From: Peribacillus asahii
GTDB lineage: Bacteria > Bacillota > Bacilli > Bacillales > DSM-1321
Reading direction: 5' to 3'
Length of the DNA stretch: 64,000 nt
Assembly: GCF_004006295.1 (NCBI RefSeq)
Contig: NZ_CP026095.1
Location: 4,121,501-4,185,500, forward strand
Shown: positions 32,437 to 42,278 of the stretch, piece by piece
Layout: every line of letters starts with the position of its first letter
Position numbering within the stretch: the stretch's first letter is position 1
Position numbers and translations under genes: made by a program
Notes under the pieces: model-generated
What the model was told of the DNA's origin: nothing
Databases searched by the model: none
What the model saw: only the letters and a program-made list of their open reading frames with translations

Positions 32437-33984
32437 TTAAAACATTTCAGAAATGGTCTTTCCCTGCATATGCTGAATCAAATAATCTGGACCGCCTGCT
32501 TTTGAATCTGTCCCTGACATATTAAATCCACCAAAGGGTTGGTAACCAACAATCGCACCCGTACACCCTCTATTAATATATAAATTTCCAACATGAAAAT
32601 CTTCACGTGCTTTTTCAATATGAGAACGATTATTCGAAATAACAGCACCCGTTAAGCCATACTCCGTATTATTCGCAATTTCCAGCGCATGAGCAAAATC
32701 ACGCGCCTTACAGAAAGCAACTACAGGTCCGAAAATTTCCTCCTGCATAATACGTGCATGTTCTTCTACATGAGCGAATATAGTAGGCTGAATAAACCAT
32801 CCTTCTCTATCATCCCCCTTGCCTCCAATCATTAACTTCCCTTCCTGTTTCCCTATTTCGATATAACTCATAACTTTATCAAAAGCCGCTTGGTCATTCA
32901 TCGGTCCCATAAAATTTTCTTGATAAGCTGGATCACCAACCATTAACTTCTTCGTTAATTCAACAGCACGATTTAAAACCGTATCATACACATCCGCCAC
33001 AACAACCGCCCGTGAGCAAGCTGAACATTTCTGACCTGAGAACCCGAATGCAGAGGCAACAATCGATTGCGCCGCAAGCTCTAAGTCTGCTTCTTTATCG
33101 ACAACAATCGTATCCTTCCCTCCCATTTCCGCAATGACACGCTTCAACCAAATTTGACTATCCTGCACTTTCGATGCTCGTTCAAAAATACGAATCCCCA
33201 CATCACGTGAACCCGTAAAACTAATAAAACGTGTGCTTGGATGATCCACCAAATAATCTCCTACTTCTGCTCCACTTCCCGGAATAAAGTTCACAACACC
33301 AGCAGGAAGACCCGATTCTTCAAGCACTTCAATAAACTTGGCTGCAATAACCGGAGTTGTACTAGCCGGTTTCAATAAGACCGTATTGCCTGATACGACA
33401 GCCGCCGTTGTCATCCCTGCCATAATTGCAAAAGCAAAATTCCATGGTGAAATAATAACACCTACTCCAAGTGGAATATAGGCAAAACGATTGAATTCAG
33501 ATGGCCGACTTTCTACCGGAATCCCGTCCTTCAGCTTCAACATTTGCCGTCCATAATATTCCATAAAGTCAATTCCTTCTGCCGTATCCGCATCTGCTTC
33601 ATTCCATGGTTTTCCCGCCTCTTTCACTAACCATGCTGAAAATTCATGCTTGCGACGCCGAACAATTGCAGCTGCACGAAAAAGAATATCCGCTCTCATC
33701 TCTGGCTTTGTCTTACGCCATGTTTTAAATGTTTCCGCAGCTACCTGCATCGCATTTTCTGCAAGTTGCTTATTTGCTTTTGACACATTGCCTATAACCT
33801 GGCTATGATTGGCTGGATTAACCGAAATAATTTTTTCTTTTGTTGAAATTCGCTCTCCCCCAATAATTAACGGATACTCTTGACCGAGGCACGCCCCCAC
33901 CTTTGCTAGACCTGTTATGAAAGCATCTTTGTTTTCTTGTAAAGAAAAATCAGTAAATGGTTCATGTTTATAGGAAAATACCAT
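32437..33984 (-). CDS. pruA: L-glutamate gamma-semialdehyde (1-pyrroline-5-carboxylate) dehydrogenase
   Basis: A 515-residue NAD-dependent aldehyde dehydrogenase, the RocA/PutC length. It oxidises glutamate semialdehyde to glutamate, the second step of proline (and arginine) breakdown. The catalytic Cys is residue 320 ([13 protein letters not shown]) and the general-base Glu is residue 286 (VIAEMGGKD). Cofactor-site segments are SPWNFAFAI and SFTGSRDVG. It lies 16 bp downstream of proline dehydrogenase, on the same strand, so proline is the likely substrate source. In B. subtilis this pair corresponds to putB-putC. The start has GAGGAGGAATG upstream. Confidence 0.94.
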   Translation of the reverse strand: MVFSYKHEPFTDFSLQENKDAFITGLAKVGACLGQEYPLIIGGERISTKEKIISVNPANHSQVIGNVSKANKQLAENAMQVAAETFKTWRKTKPEMRADILFRAAAIVRRRKHEFSAWLVKEAGKPWNEADADTAEGIDFMEYYGRQMLKLKDGIPVESRPSEFNRFAYIPLGVGVIISPWNFAFAIMAGMTTAAVVSGNTVLLKPASTTPVIAAKFIEVLEESGLPAGVVNFIPGSGAEVGDYLVDHPSTRFISFTGSRDVGIRIFERASKVQDSQIWLKRVIAEMGGKDTIVVDKEADLELAAQSIVASAFGFSGQKCSACSRAVVVADVYDTVLNRAVELTKKLMVGDPAYQENFMGPMNDQAAFDKVMSYIEIGKQEGKLMIGGKGDDREGWFIQPTIFAHVEEHARIMQEEIFGPVVAFCKARDFAHALEIANNTEYGLTGAVISNNRSHIEKAREDFHVGNLYINRGCTGAIVGYQPFGGFNMSGTDSKAGGPDYLIQHMQGKTISEMF

Positions 33985-34000
33985 CTCGTCATTCCTCCTC

Positions 34001-34915
34001 TTATTTCATCCAATTCTTCATCACAAACCAAACATTAGCCGGCCTTTCAGCTAAGCGTCTCATATAGTAACCGAACCAATCCTTTCCATACGGTACATAG
34101 ACGCGTACTGTATATCCTTCACTTGCTAATTTCTTTTGCAAATCTTCGCGAATGCCAAAAAGCATTTGAAACTCAAATTGATCTCTTTTTATCTCTTTTT
34201 CTCTTACAAACTCTTTCACTTGATGAATAATCTGCTCGTCATGACTAGCTACCGCTGTATAATGCCCATTTAACAAATGCTGTTTAATAATTTTTAAATA
34301 ATTCTTATCTACATCCACTTTCTTTGGAAAAGCCACTTCAGGTGATTCTTTATAAGCCCCTTTCACAAGACGAAGGTTGGCACTGATTTGACCCAAGTCT
34401 CGTAGATCCTGTTCCGTTCGATATAAATAAGCTTGTAAAACAAGACCTACTCCGTCATACATCTTCCGCAATCGCTTAAAGAGATCAATCGCTTGTTGAC
34501 AATGTGCATAATCCTCCATATCAATCCGAACAAAAATCCGATGCTCACTCGCTTTATTTAGAATATGACACATCTGTTCAAAACATAAATCATCACTTAT
34601 ATCTAGTCCAAGCGATGTCAACTTAACAGATAAATGGGAAGGAACATTTGCTTCAGCAATTGCCTCTAACGCTTTCAAACACATATAAGCAGATTGCCTT
34701 GCCTCCGCTTCACTTTTTACAAATTCACCCAAATGATCTAATGTCGCTACTCGCCCGTCTTCATGTAACAGCCGTACTTGTGTAATTGCTTGTTCAATAG
34801 ATAATCCTGCCACAAATTTTTGCGCACCTAGGTGCAACCCATATTTCGCAGCCCACTTATTCACGCGTTTATTTCTCGCTAAAAATTGAAAGAAGTTCCT
34901 CATTATCGCTTCCAT
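34001..34915 (-). CDS. putB: Proline dehydrogenase
   Basis: A 304-residue FAD enzyme with the monofunctional Bacillus PutB/FadM form. It oxidises proline to 1-pyrroline-5-carboxylate at the membrane face. The TIM-barrel segments include [54 protein letters not shown] and the C-terminal [23 protein letters not shown], which carries the substrate-binding Tyr/Arg residues. The ATG at 34915 follows GGAGG by 7 bp. The next gene completes the conversion to glutamate. No proline permease is adjacent. Confidence 0.94.
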   Translation of the reverse strand: MEAIMRNFFQFLARNKRVNKWAAKYGLHLGAQKFVAGLSIEQAITQVRLLHEDGRVATLDHLGEFVKSEAEARQSAYMCLKALEAIAEANVPSHLSVKLTSLGLDISDDLCFEQMCHILNKASEHRIFVRIDMEDYAHCQQAIDLFKRLRKMYDGVGLVLQAYLYRTEQDLRDLGQISANLRLVKGAYKESPEVAFPKKVDVDKNYLKIIKQHLLNGHYTAVASHDEQIIHQVKEFVREKEIKRDQFEFQMLFGIREDLQKKLASEGYTVRVYVPYGKDWFGYYMRRLAERPANVWFVMKNWMK

Positions 34916-35232
34916 TCCAATTCCTCCATTACGGTGAAAAGTGTTACAGCCACCCCTCTTATATTCATTATATTTTCCATACCTAAGCTTTTATTCTTTT
35001 TAAATAATAACTCTACAAGATTAACAAAAAAACGAATATTAACGCTTATATCATACGAAAGAACTAACATAATTGATTTTGCTGTTTCCCTTTCTATACT
35101 TTCATGCTACAATACTCCTAACAAAACATGTCAAATAATATTACATATTATTTTTTGAATATTCATAATAAGAGAAACGAAAGTCAACAACGTTATGTAA
35201 CAGAACCTATTTTTTAATAAAGTCAGAAGGGA
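34916..35232. other. 317-bp divergent promoter region
   Basis: AT-rich space between the proline operon (minus) and a chemoreceptor (plus). It must hold both promoters. I see no clear operator, riboswitch or conserved repeat. Confidence 0.4.
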
Positions 35233-37419
35233 ATGAGAATACATATGGGCTTTTTTGACTGGTTAGATTTTAAAGAAGGTCTCCCTTTATGGTGGTCGTA
35301 TAGGTTAAATCGCTCATCCAAAGAGTCAGTCGAGGAAATTTTTGAAAGCATCGCGAAGACTCGCGTTAATCTTTTATACGAATGGACAAATGAGCGATGG
35401 GCTTCTTTAGAAAAACGAGCGCAAGAATTAGAACGTATCTCTGAGCAAGATTTAAATTCTTTTTTAGAAGTTTCCAAGGAAAAAAGTACATATTTTACTG
35501 AATTATTCATTCTAAACCCACAAGGAAAAGTAGTCTTTTCAAGCTACCCAAAGCATATCGGTCACACTTACAATACAAATCAAACTCCAATCTATAAAAA
35601 AGCAATAGAGCGGGTCATCCAAACGGAGCAGCACCTTCTTTACGGTCCCTTTACGGATTCGTTAACATTAGAAATCGGATCCCGCACTTCCAAATTCCAT
35701 GATGAAGTTACGATTTTATTTTTCCAACCTGTCATAAAAGATGGCGCCCTCGTTTATATACTAGTCGGTCGACTTCCAAATGATGTGATAGGAGATTTAA
35801 TTCAACGAGAGGCTGGACATATTTATCAAGATTCCGGCGATAATTATATTTTTATGATTGAATCTCACCTAGATCCATCTATCGAACAAGGGATAGCATT
35901 ATCTCGCAGCCGGTTTGAAGACCACACCTTCTCACTCGGAGAGAATTTAAAAGATGGTGTAACAACAAAACATTGGGGAATTGTAAAAATTAAGAAGCAT
36001 ACTGAATTCGAAATTCGCTTCACCAATCCTGCCACAAAAAAATTACATCCTGGTGTTCAACATACAATTGATAATGGCGAAAATCTATTCGTTGAGTTCC
36101 CCGGATATTCTGATTATCGCCACATTCCCGTCATCGGAAAAGGAGTTACTTTCCAGCTGCCTGGTTCACCTGATGTTTGGGGGATGATGTGTGAAGGTGA
36201 TTTAGAAGAAGTATATCGAACACGCTCTATCGGCTTTCGTCTGGGTAAAAGCTTCATCCTGCTTACCATGCTTGGAATTGTACTCTATCAACTTTTAACG
36301 GCTTTTTTCGTTCCGCCCTGGTTAGCTTTACTCATTAACATTTTATACGGTGTACTCGCCACTTCCTATTTTCATAAAAAACAATTAAAACCAATTGTTA
36401 ATCGTCTAAATCGAATGACGGAAATGATTCAAACAATCGCAGAAGGCGGCGGTGACTTAACGATTCGTGTTAAAAAAGAACTGCTTTCCAATGATGAAAC
36501 GGGGGCTATGGGACGCTGGGTTAATAATTTCATAGACAGTCAAGAAGAATTGATTTATCAAGTAAAATCAGCTGCACTTGATGTCGAACAAATGAATCAA
36601 ACATTGCGTAAGCGAACCATTATCGTTGAGCAAAACTCCCATTCCGTTATTGAACAAATGAATGAAATGTTAGAGAGCACACAGCAGCAATTACACGACG
36701 TGCATCAAGCTATGAATCAAGTCAATCAAATCCACGAAACATTAAATGGTATGGAAAAAATGAGTCAGGAACAATTGCTTGAAGCACAAAAACAAGTCGC
36801 AGGCATTGACCATAAAATGAGCGAGATTGTGAAAAAGGTTCATGATACGCTCACCTTAACCGAAACATTCACACAATCTTCTCAAAATATTGAACGCATC
36901 GTCAATACAATCAATGCTATTGCTGAACAAACGAATTTACTCGCCTTAAACGCAACAATTGAAGCTGCTCGCGCTGGTGAGTATGGAAGAGGTTTTGCTG
37001 TTGTTGCCCAAGAAATACGCAAGCTCGCCGATCAAACGACTTTTGCAACAAAGGAAATTAAACATACGTTAGAAAACATCGAACACAGTTCTTCACTTGT
37101 TCAGAATTCTATTCAAAACAGCAGCGACGAAGTGGAAAAAGGTTCTGAATATATTCGCGTTGTACGTGATGTATTAACATCTATGTCTCAAGCATCGGCA
37201 ACCCAACCAAATGTAACAGAACAGATGCGTGATATCATTCGCAGCATTGCCATCGTCAACGAACAAAACTTCCGTACGGTGGAAAATGTTGATATGTCCA
37301 CTAAGAAAATGGTGCATTTAATTCAAGACACACGCTATGATAATGAACTAAGTTCTCTCGTAATCAATACACTTGCACAATATGTATCCAAGTTTCATCT
37401 TTCTAACGATAAATCTTAA
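35233..37419 (+). CDS. Methyl-accepting chemotaxis protein with unusual N-terminus
   Basis: 728 residues. Unlike standard receptors there is no TM at the start: residues 1-330 are soluble-looking, with a Cache-like patch ([21 protein letters not shown]). Hydrophobic segments come only at about 335-385 ([16 protein letters not shown] and [16 protein letters not shown]), probably a two-helix hairpin. A HAMP-like region (about 390-440, [21 protein letters not shown]) and the signalling bundle follow, with the hallmark [17 protein letters not shown] and [16 protein letters not shown]. It thus seems to sense from the cytoplasm through a soluble N-terminal module. The start is unsure: ATG 35233 almost touches GAAGGG, ATG 35245 is 13 bp away. 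Confidence 0.88.
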   Translation: MRIHMGFFDWLDFKEGLPLWWSYRLNRSSKESVEEIFESIAKTRVNLLYEWTNERWASLEKRAQELERISEQDLNSFLEVSKEKSTYFTELFILNPQGKVVFSSYPKHIGHTYNTNQTPIYKKAIERVIQTEQHLLYGPFTDSLTLEIGSRTSKFHDEVTILFFQPVIKDGALVYILVGRLPNDVIGDLIQREAGHIYQDSGDNYIFMIESHLDPSIEQGIALSRSRFEDHTFSLGENLKDGVTTKHWGIVKIKKHTEFEIRFTNPATKKLHPGVQHTIDNGENLFVEFPGYSDYRHIPVIGKGVTFQLPGSPDVWGMMCEGDLEEVYRTRSIGFRLGKSFILLTMLGIVLYQLLTAFFVPPWLALLINILYGVLATSYFHKKQLKPIVNRLNRMTEMIQTIAEGGGDLTIRVKKELLSNDETGAMGRWVNNFIDSQEELIYQVKSAALDVEQMNQTLRKRTIIVEQNSHSVIEQMNEMLESTQQQLHDVHQAMNQVNQIHETLNGMEKMSQEQLLEAQKQVAGIDHKMSEIVKKVHDTLTLTETFTQSSQNIERIVNTINAIAEQTNLLALNATIEAARAGEYGRGFAVVAQEIRKLADQTTFATKEIKHTLENIEHSSSLVQNSIQNSSDEVEKGSEYIRVVRDVLTSMSQASATQPNVTEQMRDIIRSIAIVNEQNFRTVENVDMSTKKMVHLIQDTRYDNELSSLVINTLAQYVSKFHLSNDKS

Positions 37420-37459
37420 AAAAATAGGTATCCCCTCAATATGGGGATACCTATTTTTT
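37419..37459. terminator. Bidirectional terminator between chemoreceptor and katA
   Basis: A perfect 17-bp stem (AAAAAATAGGTATCCCC and complement) with a 7-nt loop and T-runs on both strands. It serves two convergent genes. Confidence 0.92.
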
Positions 37460-37468
37460 ACTAATCTA

Positions 37469-38917
37469 TTAAGCTTGTTGCGGCACAGCTAGGCCAAGTC
37501 CTTCAGCAACACGTGTACCATATTCTGGGTCTGCTTTATAGAAGTGGCTAATTTGACGGAGTTTAATTTCCTCAATCTCTACCGGCTTCATCGCCCCTAC
37601 AATATTGGCTACTAGACGAGTACGCTCTTCTTCACTTAGCAAGCGATAAAGGTCACCAGCCTGAGTGTAATGATCATCATGATCATATGCTACTTGCGCA
37701 GCTTGTCCTGTTACATCAAATGGAGTAACTTTCGCTTCAGGTACTTCATTTGGACCACCAAAGCTATTTGGCTCATAGTATACAGAACGTCCACCATTAC
37801 CATCTCCAGCCATAAAACCATCGCGTTGATGATTATTAACCTCTGCTTTTGGACGATTAACTGGAAGTTGGTTATGATTCGCACCAACACGGTAACGATG
37901 TGCATCTCCATATGCAAATAAGCGTCCTTGAAGCATTTTATCTGGAGAAGCTTCTACACCTGGTACAAATGTTCCTGGCGAGAATGTTGCTTGCTCTACT
38001 TCAGCAAAGTAGTTTTCTGGATTTTTATTTAGAACCATACGTCCTACTTCAATTAATGGATAATCTTTTTGAGACCAAACTTTTGTTACATCAAACGGGT
38101 CAAAGCGGTACGTGTCAGCATCTTCTAAAGGCATGATTTGAACGTAAAGCTTCCAAGCCGGGAAATCACCTTTTTCAATCGCATTGAATAAATCTTCTGT
38201 ATGATAATCTGGATTTTCCCCCGCAAGTTTTGCAGCAAGGTCCACATCAAGGTTTTTAACTCCTTGTTCTGTTCTAAAGTGGTATTTTACCCATACCGCT
38301 TGTCCTTCTGCATTTACCCATTTAAACGTATGGCTTCCGTACCCATGTTGATGACGAAGAGTAGCTGGAATACCACGGTCAGACATTAAGATTGTTACTT
38401 GATGTAAAGATTCAGGAGAATGTGACCAGAAATCCCATACCGCTGTTGGATTTTTCAAATGCGTTCTCGGGTCTCTTTTTTGTGTATGAATGAAATCCGG
38501 GAATTTAATTGCATCACGAATAAAGAAAACAGGTGTATTATTCCCAACAATATCGTAGTTTCCTTCTTCTGTGTAGAACTTTACAGAGAATCCACGTGGG
38601 TCACGAACTGTATCAGCTGAACCTAATTCTCCAGCCACTGTTGAGAAACGAATAAACATGTCCGTTTCTTTCCCAACACCATTGAACAGTTTCGCTTTTG
38701 TATATTTCGATACATCATTTGTCACAGTGAAAGTACCATGTGCTCCAGCACCTTTTGCGTGAACAACTCGCTCTGGAACACGTTCGCGGTTGAAGTGAGC
38801 TAGTTTCTCTAATAAATGTACATCTTGAATTAGAACTGGTCCACGTTGTCCAGCTGTAATAGAGTTTTGATTATCGCCTACTGGTGCTCCCCAGCTTGTC
38901 GTTAGTTTTTTCGTCAT
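37469..38917 (-). CDS. katA: Haem catalase KatA
   Basis: A 482-residue small-subunit (clade 3) monofunctional catalase that dismutates hydrogen peroxide in the cytoplasm. The distal His lies in [14 protein letters not shown], the conserved Asn in [11 protein letters not shown], and the haem-ligand Tyr in [14 protein letters not shown]. The longest frame opens with GTG at 38923, but the ATG at 38917 is better spaced from AGAGGTG and gives [14 protein letters not shown] PerR-like box lies about 20 bp upstream, so peroxide induction is likely, as for KatA of B. subtilis. Confidence 0.95.
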   Translation of the reverse strand: MTKKLTTSWGAPVGDNQNSITAGQRGPVLIQDVHLLEKLAHFNRERVPERVVHAKGAGAHGTFTVTNDVSKYTKAKLFNGVGKETDMFIRFSTVAGELGSADTVRDPRGFSVKFYTEEGNYDIVGNNTPVFFIRDAIKFPDFIHTQKRDPRTHLKNPTAVWDFWSHSPESLHQVTILMSDRGIPATLRHQHGYGSHTFKWVNAEGQAVWVKYHFRTEQGVKNLDVDLAAKLAGENPDYHTEDLFNAIEKGDFPAWKLYVQIMPLEDADTYRFDPFDVTKVWSQKDYPLIEVGRMVLNKNPENYFAEVEQATFSPGTFVPGVEASPDKMLQGRLFAYGDAHRYRVGANHNQLPVNRPKAEVNNHQRDGFMAGDGNGGRSVYYEPNSFGGPNEVPEAKVTPFDVTGQAAQVAYDHDDHYTQAGDLYRLLSEEERTRLVANIVGAMKPVEIEEIKLRQISHFYKADPEYGTRVAEGLGLAVPQQA

Positions 38918-38935
38918 CTTCACGTCACCTCTTAA

Positions 38936-38950
38936 TTAGAATTATTATTG
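38936..38950. promoter_or_regulatory. Candidate PerR box upstream of katA
   Basis: TTAGAATTATTATTG matches 12 of 15 positions of the PerR consensus TTATAATNATTATAA. It is placed just in front of katA. The surrounding sequence is extremely AT-rich, so some caution is needed. Confidence 0.5.
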
Positions 38951-39285
38951 ATAATTAATATAATAAACTATATTAATTAAAAATCAATACTTATTTATAA
39001 TAATTTTAATAAAGTAATAATATTTATCTGGAATAACATCCTGAAAAATTGGTAAAATAAAAAGTAGAAATCTAGATTAATTATATAACTCCTATTAACT
39101 ATTTTCCAATTTTGTATTCTTTCTTTTAAATATATGATTTTAATAATTTATCAATAAGCTCTAAGGAAAGGGTATAAAAGAGAATGACCAAAATTACTAT
39201 ATTCAATATAAATTATAAAAAGACCTAGTCTAGATCATTCATTTTCATCCTTTTTGAAAATCAAATGTTTCAGATATACAAAGGT
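38951..39285. other. AT-rich intergenic stretch
   Basis: About 335 bp between the katA promoter and repeat copy B. It is strongly AT-rich with no gene, RNA or clear hairpin that I can support. Confidence 0.4.
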
Positions 39286-39520
39286 GGGTGTCTAAAAAGT
39301 TCCTAAAATAGAGGTATCAATGAGATTCCCGTAAACAGCCCATTCCTTTGCTGGATTTTGTTGCTCATGGCTTCCATGAAGGACATTTTCCTGACTAAAT
39401 TCCTCCATTTTGGTCTTAAACATACCTTTTGAGGACGGTAAAAAGTAATGAATGATCTTCTGATTCAACAAAACAAGAAGGCTGCCCCCAAAGCCATTTT
39501 CATGACTTTGGGGACAGCCT
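39286..39520. repeat. MITE-like dispersed element, copy B, ending in a terminator-like hairpin
   Basis: About 235 bp, related throughout to copy A at 16651-16894 in the same orientation. Shared blocks include GTCTAAAAAGT, TTCCTTTGCT, GAAGGACATTT and TTTTGAGGA. The right end reads GACTTTGGGGACAGCCT. It forms a strong local hairpin at 39479-39520 (AGGCTG, CCCCAAAG / CTTTGGGG, ACAGCCT) that lies 9 bp after the MFS stop and may have been recruited as its terminator. Confidence 0.62.
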
Positions 39521-39528
39521 CCTTTGCA

Positions 39529-41031
39529 TTAAGCATGTTTTGGTGCTTCTTTAGCATATATTTCTTCTGCTGGTTTAGCCCGTTTAATGAAAAACGATAA
39601 AAGTAATGCTACCCCTATAAGAACAGTAGCAACTAAGAATGCATCATTGATTCCATCCACCATCGCCTTCACCATTACTTCACCTTTGATAGCTACTAGC
39701 GCTTCAGCAGTCGGCTGCCCCATTACTTGACTCATCGCAGATTCCATTAATTCTTCGGCATGTGCTTCTGTCCGTTTAGACATCACCGTAACCAATAAAG
39801 CAGAACCAATTGCCCCTGACACTTGGGACAAGGTATTGTTCATAGCTGTACCGTGCGGATTCATTTGTTGTGGTAGTTGATTCAATCCATTTGTCATAAT
39901 TGGCATCATAACCATGGACATACCAAACATCCGAACGGTGTACAGTGTAATCAGCTCCCAATATGGAGTTGTTAACGACAAAGTACTAAAATAGTACGTA
40001 GAAACAGCTGTAATTACTAATCCAATAATCGCTAGACTTCTTGCACCATGTTTATCAAATAGTTTACCGGTAATCGGCGACATAATCCCCATAACAATCG
40101 CACCCGGTAACATTAATAACCCTGAATGGATAGGTGAAATGCCTCGAATCGTTTGTACGTAAATAGGCATTAAAATCATGGCAGAAAACAGCGCCATATT
40201 CACGACCATCGAAATAACAGAAGAAAGTGCAAACATCGGATGTTTATAAATGCGGAAATCGAGCATGGGTCTCTCCAATTTCAATTGACGAAGAATAAAT
40301 AAGATTAAAGCAATCGCTCCAATAATAATCGTTCCATAAACTTCTATATCTCCCCAGCCTTTATCTCCTGCAGAACTGAAACCGTATAATAATCCACCAA
40401 ATCCTATACTCGATAAAACAAGCGAAAGTATATCAAGTGTAATATTTACTTTCTCTTTTTTATCTTTGAGCATAAAGAAAGCAAAGATTACAATAAGCGC
40501 TGCAATTGGTGCAATCATATAAAACAATGTTCTCCACGTGTAATGTTCAATAATCCACCCTGATAAAGTAGGACCAATTGCTGGAGCAAAAATCATGACT
40601 AACCCGAAAACACCCATTGCTGTTCCGCGCTTTTCAATCGGAAAACTTGTTAGCATAACATTCATCAACAACGGCATCATAATGGCAGAACCCGCGGCTT
40701 GAATCATGCGTCCCGCTAAAATAATTGCAAAACTAGGGGCGACTGCTGAAGCAACCGTACCAATTGTAAACAGAAGCATAGCTATTAAAAATAAATGCCT
40801 TACAGAATACTTCTGAATTAAAAAAGCTGTTGTTGGAATCAATACTCCATTTACTAACATGTACCCCGTTACCAACCATTGAACAGTCGTCGCTGAAATA
40901 TCAAAATCTTTCATAATAGACGGTAAGGCTATATTCAATAACGTTCCATTCAAAAAAGCAATAAAAGCACCTGCTAACAGAATTCCAATAATCCCATACG
41001 GTGGACGCTTTGCATTTGCTGAATCGCTCAT
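39529..41031 (-). CDS. DHA2-family MFS multidrug efflux pump (EmrB/QacA type)
   Basis: A 500-residue transporter with about 14 TM helices. Family motifs are visible: motif C-like GPTLSGWIIEHYTWRTLFYM and the N-terminal LNGTLLNIALPSIMKDF, with TTVQWLVTGYMLVNGVLIP. The DHA2 class exports lipophilic drugs or dyes in exchange for protons. A TetR-type regulator is divergent, a common arrangement for inducible drug pumps. The substrate cannot be told from sequence. The ATG at 41031 is preceded by AAGGGGG. Its 3' end abuts a repeat-borne hairpin. Confidence 0.9.
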   Translation of the reverse strand: MSDSANAKRPPYGIIGILLAGAFIAFLNGTLLNIALPSIMKDFDISATTVQWLVTGYMLVNGVLIPTTAFLIQKYSVRHLFLIAMLLFTIGTVASAVAPSFAIILAGRMIQAAGSAIMMPLLMNVMLTSFPIEKRGTAMGVFGLVMIFAPAIGPTLSGWIIEHYTWRTLFYMIAPIAALIVIFAFFMLKDKKEKVNITLDILSLVLSSIGFGGLLYGFSSAGDKGWGDIEVYGTIIIGAIALILFILRQLKLERPMLDFRIYKHPMFALSSVISMVVNMALFSAMILMPIYVQTIRGISPIHSGLLMLPGAIVMGIMSPITGKLFDKHGARSLAIIGLVITAVSTYYFSTLSLTTPYWELITLYTVRMFGMSMVMMPIMTNGLNQLPQQMNPHGTAMNNTLSQVSGAIGSALLVTVMSKRTEAHAEELMESAMSQVMGQPTAEALVAIKGEVMVKAMVDGINDAFLVATVLIGVALLLSFFIKRAKPAEEIYAKEAPKHA

Positions 41032-41168
41032 ATTTTCGACCCCCTTGTACTACGAGTCCATTTTTTATACCATTGTTCTAATACAAAAATATCATACTCC
41101 TTTCATGCTATTTTGGCAATATCCATTCAAGTCAATTTGTCATCTGAATATAAATGAGATAGTATATT

Positions 41169-41189
41169 TTTTAGAACGACAGTCTAAAA
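41169..41189. promoter_or_regulatory. Candidate TetR-type operator
   Basis: A 21-bp interrupted palindrome, TTTTAGA, 7 bases, TCTAAAA, lies between the divergent MFS pump and TetR genes, where autoregulation and pump repression would be expected. Confidence 0.45.
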
Positions 41190-41240
41190 GTTACAAGTTA
41201 AACATGCTTTCTTATTATTTTTAAAAGGTGATGTACCCAA

Positions 41241-42116
41241 ATGAAAGAGCGGAAGCAGCAAGTGCTAAAGAATGCTCATCAGCTATTTGTCGAAAAAGGA
41301 TATCAAGCAACATCTATTCAAGACATTTTAGACTATAGCGGGATTTCAAAAGGCACTTTCTATAATTATTTTTCTTCAAAAAGCGAATTACTAAAAGCAA
41401 TCTTTATTTCCTTGCATAAAAATTTTGAAAAAGAACGAAATGAATTGCTTATTGGACAAGATCCTGCTGATATAGAAATTTTCATTAAACAAATGGAACT
41501 ACGCATGCATTCCCATAAACAAAATAAATTGTTCATACTCGTTGAAGAAGTGTTTTTTTCAAATGATGAAGAATTGAAACAGTTTATTAAACGAAGTAAA
41601 TTTTTCGAATTACGCTGGTTATATAATCGTTTTGTAGATATCTTCGGTGAAGACAAGAAACCCTATTTATTAGATTGCGCCATTATGTTTTTTGGAATCT
41701 TGCAGCACCAATCTCTTTATCACAGTACAACGAATTTAGATTTTAGTGAAACTGAATTAATTCGTTATTGTACGGACCGGCTAACAACACTTGTTGAAGA
41801 TGTGAGCCAAAGAAAAGTGCAGCTAATCTCACCGGAACAATTCAGTACTTGGTTTCCAGATTGTTCAAATGATAAACAATCATCTAAAAACGAAATACTC
41901 CAAAGCATCGGTACATTAAAAAAAGAAATTGCCAAACTTCCAAATGATACAGAGCGAAAAAAATATATGCAATTGCTTGATTTTGTTCAAGAGGAATTAC
42001 TATTAAAAAATGCTCCCCGTTATTTTCTAATTGAAAGTGCTATTTTATCCTTGAAAATATGCCCAGCTCTTCAAAAAACGAAAGCTCTTGATACATTGAA
42101 AACATTTATTGAGTAG
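41241..42116 (+). CDS. TetR-family transcriptional regulator
   Basis: 291 residues. The N-terminal HTH covers about residues 5-50: KNAHQLFVEKGYQATSIQDILDYSGISKGTFYNYFSSK, a textbook TetR DNA-binding region. The C-terminal ligand and dimer domain is longer than usual (TetR proteins are often about 190-230 aa). The last 90 residues are rich in Lys/Glu and helical (TLKKEIAKLPNDTERKKYMQLLDF). It probably represses the divergent efflux pump. The ATG follows AAAGGTGATG. Confidence 0.9.
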   Translation: MKERKQQVLKNAHQLFVEKGYQATSIQDILDYSGISKGTFYNYFSSKSELLKAIFISLHKNFEKERNELLIGQDPADIEIFIKQMELRMHSHKQNKLFILVEEVFFSNDEELKQFIKRSKFFELRWLYNRFVDIFGEDKKPYLLDCAIMFFGILQHQSLYHSTTNLDFSETELIRYCTDRLTTLVEDVSQRKVQLISPEQFSTWFPDCSNDKQSSKNEILQSIGTLKKEIAKLPNDTERKKYMQLLDFVQEELLLKNAPRYFLIESAILSLKICPALQKTKALDTLKTFIE

Positions 42117-42223
42117 GCTTCGTTGTTGATATATGGATAATCCAATTTATAGCTTATAAAACTTGACACTGATTCACCCCATATCTCTACACTCGGCCAA
42201 TCAGAAATAAGGAAGCGAGCACG

Positions 42224-42261
42224 AAAAAGGCGAGAAGCTACTAATAGCTCCTCACCTTTTT
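42224..42261. terminator. Terminator between convergent TetR and acylase genes
   Basis: AAAAAGG, GAG, AGCTA pair with TAGCT, CTC, CCTTTTT with two mismatches. T-runs occur at both ends. Confidence 0.75.
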
Positions 42262-42278
42262 CTTATCCTTCTCTTCTC

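Noticed and set aside
28891..35202. Matching 16-mers ACAACGTTATSTAACA at 28891-28906 and 35187-35202 as island borders
   Set aside because: They differ by one base, and in 64 kb of AT-rich DNA many such pairs are expected by chance; the recombinase lies outside the interval.
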